Shown: positions 35,797-45,175, counted from the stretch's first letter. The stretch is 59,290 nt of DNA from a bacterium (GCA_021842405.1 JAKBZR010000008.1:1-59290), one strand, 5' to 3'. Notes: a model not told the origin generated them from the letters alone. Translations and numbers: made by a program.

Positions 35797-37929
35797 ATGC
35801 GCTTGAAGCGTTTCGGCCTCATTACGCTTATCCTAGCCGCCTCTTTGCTGGGTGGCCGATCCGCAAAGGCTGATAAGGTGACGCTGGTGTTCGTCCCAGG
35901 TCTTAGCGCCGGTGATTTTCTATCCCCTCGTTCCATCGCGCTCCAGCAACTCGTCAGGGGCGGTGAGGTCGCCTGGATGATGTCTCGTACCGCCCGCGTC
36001 GCCTCAGCTCCGAATCCCGATACGGTGATGGCGGAGGCGACCGGTTATCTGACGCTGTCATCCGGCGCCCGAGCCGCCCCTTGGCGGGATAAGGGCGGCC
36101 TCCCGCTGGCTAGGGGTCGGCTGAATCCAATGGACGCCGAAAGGCTGCGTCAAGCACAACAATGCCTCGATTATGCGGTTCCGATCGGCGCCTTGTCAAA
36201 ATCGCTGGCCCGCCACGGGCTCTCGGCCGCCCTCTTCGGTAACGCCGATACCAGCCGGCTCGATCGCTCCGCCGGTCTATTTCTATTAGGGTCAAACGAT
36301 ACCGTCCATGGAACGGTGGACGATTCAAATTGCAACCGGCTGGATCCAACCGCTCCTTACAGCCTCCGTTTCGATATCGGCAAGGCCGCTCGCTGGCTCA
36401 AGGTAAACGAAAACACTCCCTTATGCGTCATTGTCTTCGGCGATCTGCTTCGAGCCGAGACCGATGCGCCGTTCTGTACTCCGGTCATGGCGCGCCTACA
36501 CCGTGACCGGGCGCTCAGCCGACTTAACCGTTTACTCATGGTGGTGCAACAGCAGGCTGGGAAAACGGGTCGCACCATCATCCTGGGCAGCCCGGCGCCG
36601 ACCGCCGCCCAGCAAAAAAATGGAGACGTGCTGACCCCACTGGTCATCTGGAGCCCGTCACATAGGGTCGGCTGGCTCTATTCACCCGCCACCCATCGCA
36701 GGGGGCTTTGTCTGAACACCGAATTTCAAGACATCGTGCTGCACCGGCTTGGAATTCGTACCAGTCAGCCGGCTCCGAGTGTAGCCATCCACATCAAATC
36801 AGGCGCTCAAACCGCCAATTCGTATGTTGCGCTTTACCACCATCTTCGGCTAAACGCGGAGGAGCAACATGCGATCGGAGGTTGGCCGACTCTGCAGGCC
36901 GCGCTGGTGATCATCGCCGGATTAGCCTGCTTTTTTGCCCTTAAACGGAAGGAACCGGGATTCCAAAAATTTGTGCAATTCACTGTTCGCTCGGCCGGAA
37001 CGGTGGTGATTGCCCTGCCACTGGTTGTGCTGCTGGTGCCGCTGCTGAATCCGTTGAGCGTCGCCGTCGCGGCGCTGGAGTGCGCGGCCGTTCTCGTTTT
37101 GGTTGCATGGTTGGGAGCCGCCCAATGGAAAATCGTGACGCTGATGCTCGCTGGCCTCTTGATTGGGATCACACTGCTAGACCTCTGGATGGGTGGGCAT
37201 CTACAGCGCGATTCCTTATTCGGTTACTCCGTGATGGAGGGCGCCCGCTTTTATGGGATCGGCAACGAGGCGGCCGCATCGCTCATCGCGGCGGCGCTGG
37301 TGGTGGGAACCGGTCTGCCCTTCGGTTGGGCGGCGCTGCTGTGGGCGATCATAGCACTGACCATCGGCGCGCCGGAGTGGGGCGCCAACGCCGGCGGGTA
37401 CATTGCGGCAGCGGTTTCTTTTTGCGGAGCAGCCTTTATTTGGCGGATCGGGCGTTTGGGATTGCGCCAGTGGCTTGTAATTGCGGGGATTACCTTATCC
37501 GGCCTGATATTGTTGGTTAAACTGGATATGCTCCGCAAGATCAGCGGCCAAACTCACATCGCACGCGCGCTGGAGGTTTCTCGACACCAAGGGATGATCC
37601 ATCACCTCGGCGATATCATGTTGCGTAAGCTGGCGATGGATGGCCATCTGTTGGTGCACAGCGTATGGATGTTTCCTTTACTTGCGATCGCGTTGATTGC
37701 GACCCAGCTTTATCGCGCCGGAGCGCTCGGCCCGATGCCCCGCACCGCATCCGCGCGCGCTCTCGCCAAAGGCCTTTTGATCGCCATGGTAAGCACCATG
37801 ATATTTAACGATTCGGGAGTTGTGATGGCTTCTCTCATTGCGCTGTACGGGTGGGGAACACTTTTCCCATCACTCACTCATAATAATCAACCGCCTTACA
37901 ATTCCCGATCTTCTTCAACGGCCGGTTGA
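35797..37929 (+). CDS. Large multi-pass membrane protein with N-terminal extracytoplasmic alkaline-phosphatase-like region
   Basis: The 710 residues divide into a signal peptide (1-25), a soluble extracytoplasmic region (about 26-345), and ten or so membrane helices. The soluble region has KVTLVFVPGLSAGD and FQDIVLHRLGI, reminiscent of the alkaline phosphatase superfamily but without clear metal ligands. GARFYGIGNEAA, GAPEWGANAGGYIAAAV and NDSGVVMAS lie in the membrane half; similar segments occur in uncharacterised membrane proteins of Gram-positive and related phyla. I do not know its function; polymer or cell-surface metabolism is plausible. Its 3' end overlaps the converging rmuC gene by 34 bases. 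Confidence 0.8.
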   Translation: MRLKRFGLITLILAASLLGGRSAKADKVTLVFVPGLSAGDFLSPRSIALQQLVRGGEVAWMMSRTARVASAPNPDTVMAEATGYLTLSSGARAAPWRDKGGLPLARGRLNPMDAERLRQAQQCLDYAVPIGALSKSLARHGLSAALFGNADTSRLDRSAGLFLLGSNDTVHGTVDDSNCNRLDPTAPYSLRFDIGKAARWLKVNENTPLCVIVFGDLLRAETDAPFCTPVMARLHRDRALSRLNRLLMVVQQQAGKTGRTIILGSPAPTAAQQKNGDVLTPLVIWSPSHRVGWLYSPATHRRGLCLNTEFQDIVLHRLGIRTSQPAPSVAIHIKSGAQTANSYVALYHHLRLNAEEQHAIGGWPTLQAALVIIAGLACFFALKRKEPGFQKFVQFTVRSAGTVVIALPLVVLLVPLLNPLSVAVAALECAAVLVLVAWLGAAQWKIVTLMLAGLLIGITLLDLWMGGHLQRDSLFGYSVMEGARFYGIGNEAAASLIAAALVVGTGLPFGWAALLWAIIALTIGAPEWGANAGGYIAAAVSFCGAAFIWRIGRLGLRQWLVIAGITLSGLILLVKLDMLRKISGQTHIARALEVSRHQGMIHHLGDIMLRKLAMDGHLLVHSVWMFPLLAIALIATQLYRAGALGPMPRTASARALAKGLLIAMVSTMIFNDSGVVMASLIALYGWGTLFPSLTHNNQPPYNSRSSSTAG

Positions 37930-39065
37930 GCCTCCAAGCTGCGAATCGGCTGCTCGATCGGTTCCGGTGAGATGAGGTCATCCTTGATCGCCCCCTGAGC
38001 TCGCAGCTTGTTTGCGGCCGGAATGATGCGGCTTTCAATCGAGCCGACCGCCTTGTTGTAAAGATCAACCGCCCCGCCCAGCGATTTGCCCAGCTTTTGA
38101 AAATGGTCGAGGAAAACCACGAATCGCTTATAGAGCTCAATGCCTTGATCGCGGATGGTGCGGGCGTTATCGGTCAACTGCTGCTGCTGCCAGCCATAAG
38201 CAACCGCCTGAAGCAGCGCCAGCAAAGTGATCGGTGAAGCCGGCAGCACCCGCTTTTCGAGCGCAGCATCCAGTATGTTGCTGTCCGTTTCAAATGCGGC
38301 GCTCAAGCACGCTTCATTTGGGATAAACATCACTACAATTTCGGGTGTGCGCTCAAATTGGGACCAGTAGCCCCGCTGCGCCAGCTCCTGGATCCGCTTT
38401 CTCATGGCGGCGGCATGGGCGGTGAGCTTCTGCTGACGCTCTGATTCGGAGGTTGCGCTGACAGCCTCCAGATAGGCATCCATCGGAGTTTTAGCATCCA
38501 CCGGCAGGATGCCGCCGTTGGGGAGGTGAACGATCATATCGGGCCGACCCGAGTCGGTTACCGCCTGCTCCTCGAAGTCCACTTGCTTAACCATGCCGGC
38601 CATCTCAACCACCCGGCGAAGCTGCATTTCACCCCACCGTCCGCGTGCGGTCGGTGACTTCAAGGTGCTCACCAACGTGGTGGTGGTCTCTTGCAGCATG
38701 CGGTTTGATTTCACCATTTCGTTGATTTGCTGGCCCAACCCTTGATAAGCGCCCTCCCGTTTTGCCTCCAACAGCCGGATCTGCTCATCCAGCTTATCCA
38801 GGTTCTTCCCCATCGGCTGGACCATATTTTGTATCTCCGCTTTCTGGGTGTTCCAATCGCCCTTCACGCCGGTCAGAATTCCTTCCAACTGCTCCTTGGA
38901 GCGTTTCAGGAACTCGTCGGTATTGGTCTGTAGAGCCTGCCCGGCCAGCGATTGGAAGGTGTCGCGCATCTGCTGGTGTGAGCGGGCGGTAATAACCCAG
39001 ACGGCCGCCCCGCCGACCACCAGCCCAATCACGAAAGCGATAATTCCAATCAGAGCACCTTGCAT
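37896..39065 (-). CDS. rmuC: DNA recombination protein RmuC
   Basis: The 389-residue protein has an N-terminal membrane anchor (about 5-27), a long coiled coil (about 30-120), and the RmuC domain with SPTARGRWGEMQLRRVVEMAG, DMIVHLPNGGILPVDAKTPM and VVMFIPNEACLSAAFE. The D and K residues of the second block form a PD-(D/E)XK-like nuclease core. RmuC limits inversions between short repeats and affects genome rearrangement. It converges on the large membrane protein gene and lies before nth, another DNA-repair gene. Length and motifs are normal. Confidence 0.93.
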   Translation of the reverse strand: MQGALIGIIAFVIGLVVGGAAVWVITARSHQQMRDTFQSLAGQALQTNTDEFLKRSKEQLEGILTGVKGDWNTQKAEIQNMVQPMGKNLDKLDEQIRLLEAKREGAYQGLGQQINEMVKSNRMLQETTTTLVSTLKSPTARGRWGEMQLRRVVEMAGMVKQVDFEEQAVTDSGRPDMIVHLPNGGILPVDAKTPMDAYLEAVSATSESERQQKLTAHAAAMRKRIQELAQRGYWSQFERTPEIVVMFIPNEACLSAAFETDSNILDAALEKRVLPASPITLLALLQAVAYGWQQQQLTDNARTIRDQGIELYKRFVVFLDHFQKLGKSLGGAVDLYNKAVGSIESRIIPAANKLRAQGAIKDDLISPEPIEQPIRSLEAQPAVEEDREL

Positions 39066-39104
39066 GAGTCACCTCGACGAACGATCGTTATTCGGTATTT
39101 TCGG

Positions 39105-39797
39105 TTATTTTAACTCTTGATAATAGCGGCAGCCGGTCCTGATCGGGCATAGTTCGCATCGCGGCCGCTGAGCGTGGCAGATTTGGCGTCCGTGCCGGAT
39201 CAACGCGATGTGCAGCCGATAGGCGTTTCCATCCTGAACCAGCGTCTGCAGCGCACCATGCGCCCGTCCCTCCCCGATGCGCTTCTCAATCCAGCCGATT
39301 CGATGCGCTACCCGAAACACATGGGTATCAACCGGAATAACCGGCCGGCCTAGCGCAAAACATAAGACAATGGCGGCCGTTTTCGGTCCCACTCCCGGCA
39401 GGCTGAGCAGGTATTCGCGGGATTCTTCATCGTTACAGCTTCGAAGGGAATCCAGACTGAAGGACCCCTCGCGTTGTTGGATCTCCCTCAACACGGCCTG
39501 GATTCGGGGCGCTTTGCTGCGCGCCAGGCCGCCATCCTGGATTGCCGCCACCACCGCCTCAGTAGGGGCACTGACCAGCGAGTGCCATTCCGGGAATAGC
39601 TCCTTCAAGCGGGCAAAGGTTCGATGCGAGTTTCGGTCGGAGGTGTGTTGAGAGAGGATGCAAGCGATCAGCTCGTCGAGCGGATCGCTGAGCGCGGGCG
39701 GCGCCGGCCTCCCGTATTGGGCCTCCAACCGCTCAAGGACCCAGTCAATCGGAGCATCGGCAATAACGGTTGGCAGGTTATTATTCCGTTTTAACAT
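39105..39797 (-). CDS. nth: Endonuclease III
   Basis: The 230-residue helix-hairpin-helix DNA glycosylase has LPGVGPKTAAIVL with the catalytic Lys, VDTHVFRVAHRIG with the catalytic Asp, and C-x6-C-x2-C-x5-C near the C-terminus (CHAQRPRCELCPIRTGC), ligands of a [4Fe-4S] cluster. It removes oxidised pyrimidines in base-excision repair and nicks the abasic site. It starts with a basic patch (MLKRNNN). It follows rmuC in the same direction by 39 bases, an apparent DNA-maintenance pair. Complete. Confidence 0.95.
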   Translation of the reverse strand: MLKRNNNLPTVIADAPIDWVLERLEAQYGRPAPPALSDPLDELIACILSQHTSDRNSHRTFARLKELFPEWHSLVSAPTEAVVAAIQDGGLARSKAPRIQAVLREIQQREGSFSLDSLRSCNDEESREYLLSLPGVGPKTAAIVLCFALGRPVIPVDTHVFRVAHRIGWIEKRIGEGRAHGALQTLVQDGNAYRLHIALIRHGRQICHAQRPRCELCPIRTGCRYYQELK

Positions 39798-39913
39798 GTT
39801 CGAGGATCAACTTTGGTAGAGATATTTGTAGGGGTATGCCACATAATTCATATCATAGAGCCAAATGTTGACGATTGATTTTTCTTTAATATTATCAAGT
39901 TACGATGATATAC

Positions 39914-40318
39914 TCAAAAAGTCCAACCTTCCATTTCCATAAAACCTTCGAGGTCAGTGCACTCAATCTTAAAATACTCACATACGTTGGGTATTTTGGC
40001 TCCATTCGGCTTCTTGCTTTCCTGAGTGACGACACATCCTCCTCTGCTGTGTGCGGCGGCGATGACGAAAGGGTCGGCGACTGGGGTTCCTTTCGCAATG
40101 TGTTTCTGATCTATCAACGCCTTAAAATGGGATATCTGAAATATTTGTGCGACGAATAAGGATTCTTTGTCGCTTGGCACCTTGAAAAATGTATTAATAC
40201 TTGACGGCCCTTTTTTTAATAAAATCACTGCCGCAGTAGGAATTCAATTCATTACCATTGCACGTAGTGCGTCAAAGATTCGTGTTACTGTCAATCCTTT
40301 TCTCGGTTCGTTTGTCAT
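39914..40318 (-). pseudogene. Truncated DUF4411 (PIN-like) toxin gene
   Basis: The frame from GTG 40228 holds the C-terminal half of a DUF4411 PIN-fold protein: GTPVADPFVIAAAHSRGGC, VVTQE, and KIPNVCEYFKIECTDLEGF. The N-terminal half with the first catalytic Asp (a YLIDTN-type strand) is missing. Upstream, the same frame continues through a TGA at 40244-40246 to ATG 40318, encoding only 24 unrelated residues. DUF4411 proteins are suspected toxin RNases of toxin-antitoxin systems. I read it as a degraded accessory gene; unlike the peroxiredoxin, the TGA here does not fall at a catalytic cysteine, so selenocysteine is unlikely. Confidence 0.65.
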
Positions 40319-40329
40319 AATTTCACCTC

Positions 40330-40785
40330 TCAACTCACCGCTTTCTTCACGAGCGCAACGATCTTCGCCTCTTCGGCGGCAGTCAACTTCGTCAGCGCGA
40401 AAGAGGTCGGCCACATGGCGCCTTCGTCGAGGTGCGCCTTGTCGCTGAAGCCTAATGTCGCGTACCTCGTCTTGAATTTCTGCGCGGTTTGGAAGAAGCA
40501 GACGACCTTGCCGTCCTTGGCATACGCGGGCATCCCGTACCAGAGTCTCGACGATAGGACTGGAGCGCTGGCTTTGATGATATCATGGAGCCGCTTGCCC
40601 ATGGCGCGATCAGGTTCAGGCATTTCGGCGATCTTCGCGAGCACGGCGCTTTCCAAGTCCGCCTTGTCCTCGCCCGCATTCAACTCTTGGAGGCGCTCCT
40701 TCATCGCGGCGCGTTCCTCTTCCGTTAATCCCACGGCCTTCTTGGTTGCCTTTTCCCTCTTTGGTTCATTTACCAATAATTTCAC
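40330..40785 (-). CDS. DUF1801 (YdhG-like) family protein
   Basis: The 151-residue protein has a basic Lys-rich N-terminus, then [20 protein letters not shown] and [20 protein letters not shown] with [15 protein letters not shown], the landmark pattern of DUF1801. The family, including YdhG/FraH-type iron chaperones, has an SH2-like fold of uncertain role. Base composition in the coding part is higher in GC than the relic next to it. The ATG at 40785 has a poor ribosome binding site; an internal start is possible. Neighbours are a decayed PIN gene and a beta-propeller gene, giving no functional link. Confidence 0.85.
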   Translation of the reverse strand: MKLLVNEPKREKATKKAVGLTEEERAAMKERLQELNAGEDKADLESAVLAKIAEMPEPDRAMGKRLHDIIKASAPVLSSRLWYGMPAYAKDGKVVCFFQTAQKFKTRYATLGFSDKAHLDEGAMWPTSFALTKLTAAEEAKIVALVKKAVS

Positions 40786-40806
40786 CCGTTGTTTTAGCGT
40801 CCCTCA

Positions 40807-41965
40807 TCATTGGAATGCATACAGGTTATGATCCCAACTACCCACATATATCGTGCCATCCTTGCCGATTATCGGAGAGGAGCCAATCCAACCACCGATC
40901 TTGAATAATCTCTTTCCTTTCCCATCTTGATTATAGGCAATAATGGCCCCCCCCTTGATCATATACATCGTCGTAGCCAACATAAATCATTCCATTCTTG
41001 CCGATTGCAGGAGGGAAATTTATTGGGCCACCCGTTGTGGATGCCCACTTTTTCGTGCCATTGGGGTTGATGGCGTAGAGACTGGGTCCGGCACACAAAT
41101 AGATGGTTCCATCCGAAGCTATAATGGGCGGAAGAATTATCGGAATAGTACCGGTCTTAAGTGACCATTTCATGACGCCATCCGAGTTAACAGCATACAA
41201 GCTGCCATCCGCATCGCCCGCATAAATGGTACCATCCCGGCCGATTGCAGGAGAGGAAACGTTCCCTCCGATTTGGAGCGCCCATTTTTTTGTTCCACCC
41301 CGATTGATGGCGTAGAGATCGGATCCGCTTCCCACGTAGATCGTTCCATCTGCAGCTATGGCGGGCGGGAAAAGAATCGGGGTACCTTTTTGAAATTGGA
41401 ATGCCCACTTTTTGGTTCCGTTGGGGTTGATGGCATACAGATTACCATCTCTGCTCCCTATATAGATGGAGCCGTCCGCAGCAACCTTCGATGAGGAAGC
41501 TCCTAATTTACTTATTTTGCAAATCCACATCTTGGTACCGTTAGGGTTGATAGCATAGAGATCGTTATCCCCGCTACCCACATAGATGACGCCGCCTGGA
41601 CCGATTGCCGGGGAGGATGCAATCGGCTTCCCCGTTTTGCAAACCCACTTTTTGGCACCATTGGGGTTAATAGCATACAGATTACCATCTCTGCTGCCCA
41701 CGTAGATGGTGCCGTTCGAGCCTATTGCTGGAGTGGAAAAGAAGATCGCTCCGCTGGTGTTAAATGCCCATTTTTTGTGACCAAGGATGCCTCCCATCGG
41801 CCCAGAAGGAAATTCTTGGATCGCGCTTGCTAATTCGTTGGATCGAGCAATAGCACCTGACTTAGTGTGGTACCCACCATGCGTATATCGGAATATGGCA
41901 AAACCAATACCACACGCAACAACGATAACTCCAAACAAGAACCAAGATACTTTTGTTTTGCTCAT
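40807..41965 (-). CDS. Membrane-anchored PQQ-like beta-propeller protein with a frameshift in a G8 tract
   Basis: The uninterrupted frame (41965 to 40931, 344 residues) has a membrane anchor (about 8-26) and about seven propeller repeats of the type DGTIYVGS-x-DGNLYAINPNGTKKW, like BamB/PQQ-binding proteins. It stops at 40931 just after eight Gs (C8 at 40947-40954 on the plus strand). Removing one G restores AIIAYNQDGKGKRLF and a last repeat (GKDGTIYVGSWDHNLYAFQ) ending at 40807, giving 385 residues. Either the tract is phase-variable or one base is wrong. It probably scaffolds or binds partners outside the cytoplasm. Confidence 0.8.
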
Positions 41966-42053
41966 TCTTCACCTCGCAATTTAAGAGTTTTTCCTCTCGC
42001 ACCTTACGGTTCGAGAGGCTCACCACACCCTCCTGCTATATGCTCAGCCATAA

Positions 42054-42170
42054 AGCCTGTCCGACAAACTTCAAAATTGACTCCAATGATACGATATATA
42101 GTATATATTGAATTTATATTTACAATAAATTGTATATCATATTTTTATTATTGGGTTTATCGGACGGGCT
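42054..42170. mobile_element. Miniature AT-rich element with 16-bp inverted ends
   Basis: AGCCTGTCCGACAAAC at 42054-42069 and GTTTATCGGACGGGCT at 42155-42170 are inverted repeats with three mismatches, enclosing a very AT-rich 85-bp interior. The left end recurs at 34953-34968. No transposase and no convincing target duplication. It resembles a MITE derived from an insertion sequence absent here. Confidence 0.65.
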
Positions 42171-42270
42171 CCATGCTGGTGTTCCTCTATTTCCATTCAC
42201 TCCATACTACACTTGTGTATGCGCTATCGTACAGCGAAATCAGATGCGCGAAGAGGTAAATTTCAGCCTA

Positions 42271-43380
42271 TTATATGCCAATTGGCTCCGGGCGGCCCGC
42301 GTTCTTTCGAATTCGCTCGATCTCCTGCTGCGTGATCGCCTTCTCAAAGGAGCGAAAGCCGGCTAACCGAAAACCATGGCGGCGGCAGATGTGGTTGATC
42401 TCCTCCACTTGGCGAACCGTTACCTCTTTTCCCAGCGTAAAGCTCTCATAACGGTCATCCAGGGCGAGCGCCATCGTTTCGGCCATGCACGCATAAGAGG
42501 TTCCGGGTGGGAAGCTGAAATCAAACTCGCCCGGTTTGCGCTCAAACGGGAAGTGAACGTCGCCGGGCAATTGCACCACCCCGCCTTCGATGACCAACAC
42601 GTCCTTACGGCGTTTGGCAACCTCCACCGAGACATCGCGGGGTCGCGCCACATCGCAGACCACCGCGCCCGATTTAATGTGCTCGGGCCGAACGATCGCC
42701 TTCGCCGCGCTGCTCACCGTAATGACGATATCGGCATCTCGCAGGCCGGCTGCAATATCGGTTGTCACCGTTAGTTTCGCGGTGGCGAGCGAGCCAAGCC
42801 GACGTTTCAAATCATCCAACCGGCCGGTATCCCGTCCAACCAAATTCATCGCCCGGACCTGGCGAGCCAACATTTCAGCACAGGTGGCCCCGATGGAGCC
42901 GGTCGCTCCGACCACCGCCACGGTCGCCTCAGCCGGGTTGATTCCCATCTGGTGTCCCGCTTCGACGGCGCCCTCGATCGCGGTAGCGACGGTGTAGCTG
43001 TTTCCGGTCGTGACGGCACTCCGCAGCCGCTTTGATAGGGTGATGCCCCCATCGCCGACCACCGAGGTAAAGGCGCCCAGCCCGACGATGCCGGCGCCCA
43101 GATCCTGCGCGATCTCACCGCAGCGGGTCAGCTTCTCCCACACCTTTTCAAGCGGAAAGGATAAAAGTTGGCGTGGGGTCATTGGGCAGAGGATGAGCCA
43201 TCCTTCCGCCTCGACGCCGGTCATCGAGCGTAAACCGGTAACCTTACAAACGATCTGCGGCTCCGCATTGGCCAGGTACCACTCGATCGCCCTTTCAGGA
43301 AAGAGGCGCGCAATGGGATATTTGCGGGCGACATCCCTTTTGGCTTCAAGCGGATGGATGATGAAAGCAAATCGTTGCAT
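42271..43380 (-). CDS. Acyl-ACP-reductase-like/shikimate-dehydrogenase-like oxidoreductase
   Basis: The 369-residue protein resembles cyanobacterial long-chain acyl-ACP reductase (aldehyde forming): an N-terminal domain with FAFIIHPLEAKRDVARKY, LGAGIVGLGAFTSVVGDGG, VTTGNSYTVATAIEG, then a Rossmann domain ATVAVVGATGSIGATCAEML and the VIEGGVVQLPGDV segment. In the cyanobacterial enzyme a Cys in the middle of the protein forms the acyl-thioester; I cannot place it here with certainty. It may make a fatty aldehyde from acyl-ACP, or reduce another acyl group. It is followed upstream by a quinate-dehydrogenase-like gene, 90 bases apart. Confidence 0.75.
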   Translation of the reverse strand: MQRFAFIIHPLEAKRDVARKYPIARLFPERAIEWYLANAEPQIVCKVTGLRSMTGVEAEGWLILCPMTPRQLLSFPLEKVWEKLTRCGEIAQDLGAGIVGLGAFTSVVGDGGITLSKRLRSAVTTGNSYTVATAIEGAVEAGHQMGINPAEATVAVVGATGSIGATCAEMLARQVRAMNLVGRDTGRLDDLKRRLGSLATAKLTVTTDIAAGLRDADIVITVSSAAKAIVRPEHIKSGAVVCDVARPRDVSVEVAKRRKDVLVIEGGVVQLPGDVHFPFERKPGEFDFSFPPGTSYACMAETMALALDDRYESFTLGKEVTVRQVEEINHICRRHGFRLAGFRSFEKAITQQEIERIRKNAGRPEPIGI

Positions 43381-43470
43381 TGCTAGTGGAGCTTGGTCGG
43401 CCGTGAAAGTGATCGGGTGAGGCGCTGGGCAATGAGAGGGTGAAGGCTACGGCCTGAACGGAGCGTGATA

Positions 43471-44433
43471 TTAAACCTGTCCATCGAGTTGTTCGCCGCT
43501 TTCTGCTTCCAGCGAGGTTTCCGGGGAGGCGGGTTCTAGCTCGAGCACCCTCGGCTGCCACCCCAACCGTTCCAGTGTACCCAGATAATCGGTCGCTGTC
43601 AATTCAGCCGGCCGCTTACCCAGCAGCGCCACGATGACCGCCTCCATCACATTGGTGCCGAACGACTCGCCGCCGAACTCGGGCGTGGTGGTGATGAGCC
43701 GTGATACACCGCGCTCTCGCAAAAACTCCAGATCGGCCTGACGGATGGTGTTGGTGATGATCGTCTTTCCGTTTAACTGAGCCGGGGCGTAACGGCGGAT
43801 GAGGTGCCAATCCCCCGCAATCACATCTGCCCACTGGAAATAGCGCTCATATTTCGGCGTATTCACCTCTTGCTTTTGGCCGGTTGGATAGACCCATTGA
43901 AACGGCAGCCTCACGATAATGGGCAGTAAAATGGAGGCCAGCCGCTTGAAAGTTGACCAAGATCGGATTGCAATCGGTATCCCCAGCCCGAACATGAGGT
44001 CACCGTAAACCATCGCCTTTGCCTGCCCGGCCATCGCTTCCGCCATGCCGAAGCGATCCACTCCGCTAACCATCAGCACGTTGAGGCGGCTGAAGTCCAT
44101 CACCCCCTTTTCATGCAGCCATTGGATGGCGCGGCGTTCCAGCGTGTGCTTGAGGCCGCTGCCATCCACATAAGGGGATTTCACCGCGCCGGCCATCATT
44201 TGGAGCGGCTCCCGAAAAGTGTAGCGCCGATTTCCGGCATATAGATAGAGATCCATACCGCCGACCCCGAAAGCGTCCACTTTGCCGTCAAGGTCTCGAA
44301 CCAGCTCGCCGTAACGTTTCCGATCCCCATCCGCGCCGATGCGCTCTATCGTAAATTCCACCCCGTCAAAGGTGGCTTGAACCTTCTTATCCCGCTTGGA
44401 CGACCCCAAGCTGACGCTTACAACACGCTTCAT
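43471..44433 (-). CDS. Quinate 5-dehydrogenase-like family protein
   Basis: The 320 residues begin MKRVVSVSLGSSKRDKKV, with IERIGADGDRKRYGELV, DGKVDAFGVGGMDLYLY and VDGSGLKHTLERRAIQWL. This is the pattern of a conserved protein annotated as quinate 5-dehydrogenase in Thermus, Chloroflexi and related groups, but without biochemical proof known to me. The second half has alternating alpha/beta strands (NGKTIITNTIRQADLEFL). It is read with the acyl-ACP-reductase-like gene, the usual neighbour of this family in my recollection, suggesting that the two act together. True substrate unknown. Near the start the ATG has only a weak purine run. Confidence 0.75.
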   Translation of the reverse strand: MKRVVSVSLGSSKRDKKVQATFDGVEFTIERIGADGDRKRYGELVRDLDGKVDAFGVGGMDLYLYAGNRRYTFREPLQMMAGAVKSPYVDGSGLKHTLERRAIQWLHEKGVMDFSRLNVLMVSGVDRFGMAEAMAGQAKAMVYGDLMFGLGIPIAIRSWSTFKRLASILLPIIVRLPFQWVYPTGQKQEVNTPKYERYFQWADVIAGDWHLIRRYAPAQLNGKTIITNTIRQADLEFLRERGVSRLITTTPEFGGESFGTNVMEAVIVALLGKRPAELTATDYLGTLERLGWQPRVLELEPASPETSLEAESGEQLDGQV

Positions 44434-44563
44434 CTAACCGCATCCCCGTCCTTTCACCGGATTTTTAGTCATCCAACCTTAAGTGCCGGATTTTCCCCTA
44501 ATTAGGTGCCTGGTCAGGCCGATAATTAAACCTGGAATTAAACTCTCAATTCAGGTGTCATTA

Positions 44564-45055
44564 ATGTACACGAAAATTGATACGATTCTGCTTGAATCGG
44601 TTTTAAGTGATGTTTACGATGAATGTACCGCCCTGATTGAAGTTCAGGACCGCCATTTCGAGATCGAGATGATCACCTGGGAGCCGCTATCGGTTATCAC
44701 CAACGCCAGTCTGTTGGTTAATGCGCTGAGCTCGCTGGCCTTTGCGATGCTTGAATTACCGCTGGTTCAGACCATCAAGATACGAGCATACCCCAAGAGC
44801 GATCGGAGCGAGGTTTCATTCGAAGTGGAGGGCTGGTTTGATCCCCTCGAATCGCCCGATCGAGAGGAAACCGAAGGCCGTTCCGTGCCCTCGCATAATC
44901 TGCTTGCCGCCGCATCCTGGCTGCGCCGTTTAGGGGCAAGCCTCACCCTGAACAATGATGAGGTTAATGGGATCACCCGCGCCACCTTTAGCCTCCCGCT
45001 TGTAAGGGAGCAGAGGAACCAGACCGGTCGTCTCACTATGCCCCACGCTGCCTAG
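44564..45055 (+). CDS. Degenerate histidine-kinase-type ATPase-domain protein
   Basis: From ATG 44564 the frame encodes 163 residues. The helical N-terminal half (LLVNALSSLAFAMLELPLVQT) and the later AAASWLRRLGASLTLNNDEV then TRATFSLPL resemble the N box and last strand of an HATPase_c domain. The conserved Asn, DxG and glycine-rich loops needed for ATP binding are missing. It may be a signalling adaptor or an anti-anti-sigma-like relic. An upstream ATG (44483) adds residues without a ribosome binding site. Its stop codon overlaps the first base of a miniature repeat element. Confidence 0.55.
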   Translation: MYTKIDTILLESVLSDVYDECTALIEVQDRHFEIEMITWEPLSVITNASLLVNALSSLAFAMLELPLVQTIKIRAYPKSDRSEVSFEVEGWFDPLESPDREETEGRSVPSHNLLAAASWLRRLGASLTLNNDEVNGITRATFSLPLVREQRNQTGRLTMPHAA

Positions 45056-45175
45056 AGGTTGTTGAAACAGTCGCTGGAGACTGCCACATCGTCATTCCCG
45101 CCTGCCTACCGCAGGCGGGCGCACAGGCAGACAGGGGGCTGCGAAGCGGCGTGTGTAACCCTATTTTTCAACCTC
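45055..45175. mobile_element. Miniature inverted-repeat element, copy 2
   Basis: A 121-bp element with ends GAGGTTGTTGAAACAGTCGC (45055-45074) and TTTTTCAACCTC (45164-45175). The core includes CGTCATTCCCGC, shared with the other copies, then an unrelated palindrome CCTGC-x-GCAGG (45101-45115). It begins exactly at the last base of the preceding gene's stop codon. Confidence 0.7.

Noticed and set aside
40244-40246. Second selenocysteine UGA in the PIN-like relic
   Set aside because: The TGA does not align with any conserved Cys, the upstream peptide lacks the family's N-terminal motif, and the gene is truncated anyway.
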